Shown here one piece after another: positions 62,493-64,000 of a DNA stretch of 64,000 nucleotides. The position numbers were made by a program, and so were the translations under genes. Origin of the DNA: Cubamyces lactineus (taxonomy: Eukaryota > Basidiomycota > Agaricomycetes > Polyporales > Polyporaceae); the NCBI GenBank assembly GCA_022376465.1, contig JACDTU010000004.1, positions 186,001 to 250,000 on the forward strand, in the 5' to 3' direction. The notes beneath the pieces were generated by a model that worked only from the letters and a program-made list of their open reading frames with translations, did no database searches and was not told the origin of the DNA. Numbering within the stretch: position 1 is the stretch's first letter; each line of letters opens with the position of its first letter.

Positions 62493-64000
62493 GAGCGATG
62501 GTGCAGTGAGGAGACTTGGGCAGGCGGTGCCAGAGCCTTGTGTTATCGGAGTGATCGGAACAGAACCGTCCAGCGTACTGCTGCATTCTCCCGTAAAAGC
62601 CCCGGTCGCTGGGAGGGATCGCTCGTCGGGACCCTTGCGTCATGTTGATATTAGCACAACCAGGGGTTCACCACCGTAACACTTACCTGGCAAATGCGGG
62701 CAAACACAATGCCAGATGCTTCATCGACGAATTGCGGACGTGCACAATTGCCTAATCCGCTGAGGTCCGTCAGATGCGATACGGCGGTGTGGTATTCGCT
62801 TGGCACCGAAGAATCCTCCCCCGCAAATGAGCACGGCTATACGGATCAGTCGCATTCATGTGTATCCTCAACGTGCCTGGAAATGAACGACATACGTTAC
62901 CGAAGTCTTCTGTGTCCGAATCTTGGTCCTCCCCAACGACCTGCACGGACCGTAGAGACACTTCGCATTAGTCCCAGAGAAACGGTACCAGGAGGGCCTC
63001 ACCGTCAAAGCAACGACGGCGCGACCGCCGATCCTCTGAAGCGGACAGTTAGGGCACACTTTTGCACGCTCGTATGAGGGCCGCCTGCGTACCGTCAGCC
63101 TTCGAACAGACTTCAGGATTTTGCCCTGGGCAGGAGCCGACGGCAGAACGACGCCTGTAATCTTGTCGACCGCCGGGATGTCCGAGATGACCTGCAGCCA
63201 CGCTCATGTCGACCGATGCGCAAGCGAGCGGATTGAATGGAGGGAGACGCACCAACTCCTGTCTCGCGACGGCCACCTGCACTCGTCCCGCGAAGTGAAG
63301 TTCATTCCGCCTCGCTGTGCGAGGCTGGCGGCGGAGGATCCTCGGCTCAGTGCGCACGACCGCGTCCTGGCGACGTGGCGAGCCATTCAAATTCGCAGCC
63401 CGTCGTTGGGAGATAGTCATGCAGGAGGACTCACTGGACGAGCCCTGACGATGTTCTCGATGAACCATGACGACTTCTGGCGGAGGCCCTGCACCAGGCG
63501 AGAGCCGAGGCTCCGAGCGAGCCGAGTCCTGCTCGGCTGCTGCAGTGCGCGCGCCATGCTGTGAAGCGATTGTATAGTAGAACAGTGTTATCCCAGTAGA
63601 GTGGATGTGAGTAGTAGAACAATGTGCTCTCCTGTAGCTAGCGCATACGCAGAGAGGTCGTGGTGGGAGTACTTGGTCAAGAAGGAGCAAGCAAGGCGCC
63701 TCAAACGGACCAACTCGCCACACCGCGTAGGCGCCCATCTGCTTAGAGTTCGGGCCGGTCTCCTACACTCAGTCCATCTCCCGGACAACGCCCGTATAGT
63801 TTCTTTCCTACTACCACTTACTACTAATCCGTACCGTCGTTGAGGATGCACGGCGGTCATTCGCACTCGCATGACTAAACTGGTCGACTGCGGCTCACCA
63901 CATTCTTCAACCAGATCGCTGGGTATGCCTTCCACCGAGGACCTCGCATCAGGGTAAGCGGTTCTAACGGGCACATTGAAGCACTTCACACCTGTTGCTG
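62493..64000. other. Right end of the window, no supported features
   Basis: 1.5 kb with overlapping open frames on both strands (63049-63738 minus, 63121-63564 plus) that lack codon bias and motifs. No RNA gene or repeat seen. Confidence 0.45.

Noticed and set aside
63049..63738. 229-codon minus frame near the right end
   Set aside because: Overlapping plus frame of similar length, no codon bias, no motif.

Overview
The window looks like nuclear DNA of a filamentous basidiomycete, probably an Agaricomycete. Nearly every gene is cut by many short introns (about 43-100 nt, GT-AG, with CTNAC-like branch sites), coding third positions favour C and G, and the proteins are eukaryotic housekeeping proteins with fungal architecture. 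Genus and species cannot be read from the sequence. I rebuilt exon-intron models by hand; each intron-containing complete model gives a length divisible by three with all junctions in phase.

Left block, 0.3-17.9 kb: a Ctr-type copper transporter (-) and a divergent Cak1-like protein kinase (+); condensin SMC4 (-), convergent with the kinase; a Met1-type siroheme-pathway uroporphyrinogen methyltransferase (-); SRP14 (+), divergent from it; a long DUF726/TMCO4-type hydrolase (+); and a lineage-restricted proline-rich protein (+). A small coiled-coil protein (+) lies alone at 21.7-22.6 kb.

Middle, 22.6-45.6 kb: two long gene-poor stretches (22.6-31.7 and 34.1-40.1 kb) flank a large F-box-like protein (+). 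The first stretch holds what looks like a decayed gene at 27.7-28.6 kb. Next comes a head-to-head pair: an MCT-type monocarboxylate transporter (-) and the SNF1/AMPK catalytic kinase (+).

Right block, 45.6-62.5 kb: a Pumilio-family RNA-binding protein (+), cytochrome c oxidase subunit COX6 (-) divergent from a TRA2-like RRM protein (+), an RWD/DUF1115 protein (-), the ribosome-biogenesis factor UTP14 (+), an NRAMP metal transporter (-) and a Cys-rich conserved-looking protein (-). The last 1.5 kb shows nothing convincing.

There is no pathway cluster. Related functions are scattered: two metal transporters (Ctr, NRAMP), two carbon/energy genes next to each other (MCT, SNF1) and several RNA-processing genes. 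The main points of interest concern gene structure: 10-nt coding exons in three genes, two GC-AG introns in SMC4, a minisatellite-coded SMC4 tail, a 498-nt first intron in the TRA2-like gene, and the candidate pseudogene. I saw no virus, mobile element, CRISPR array, rRNA or tRNA that I could support.
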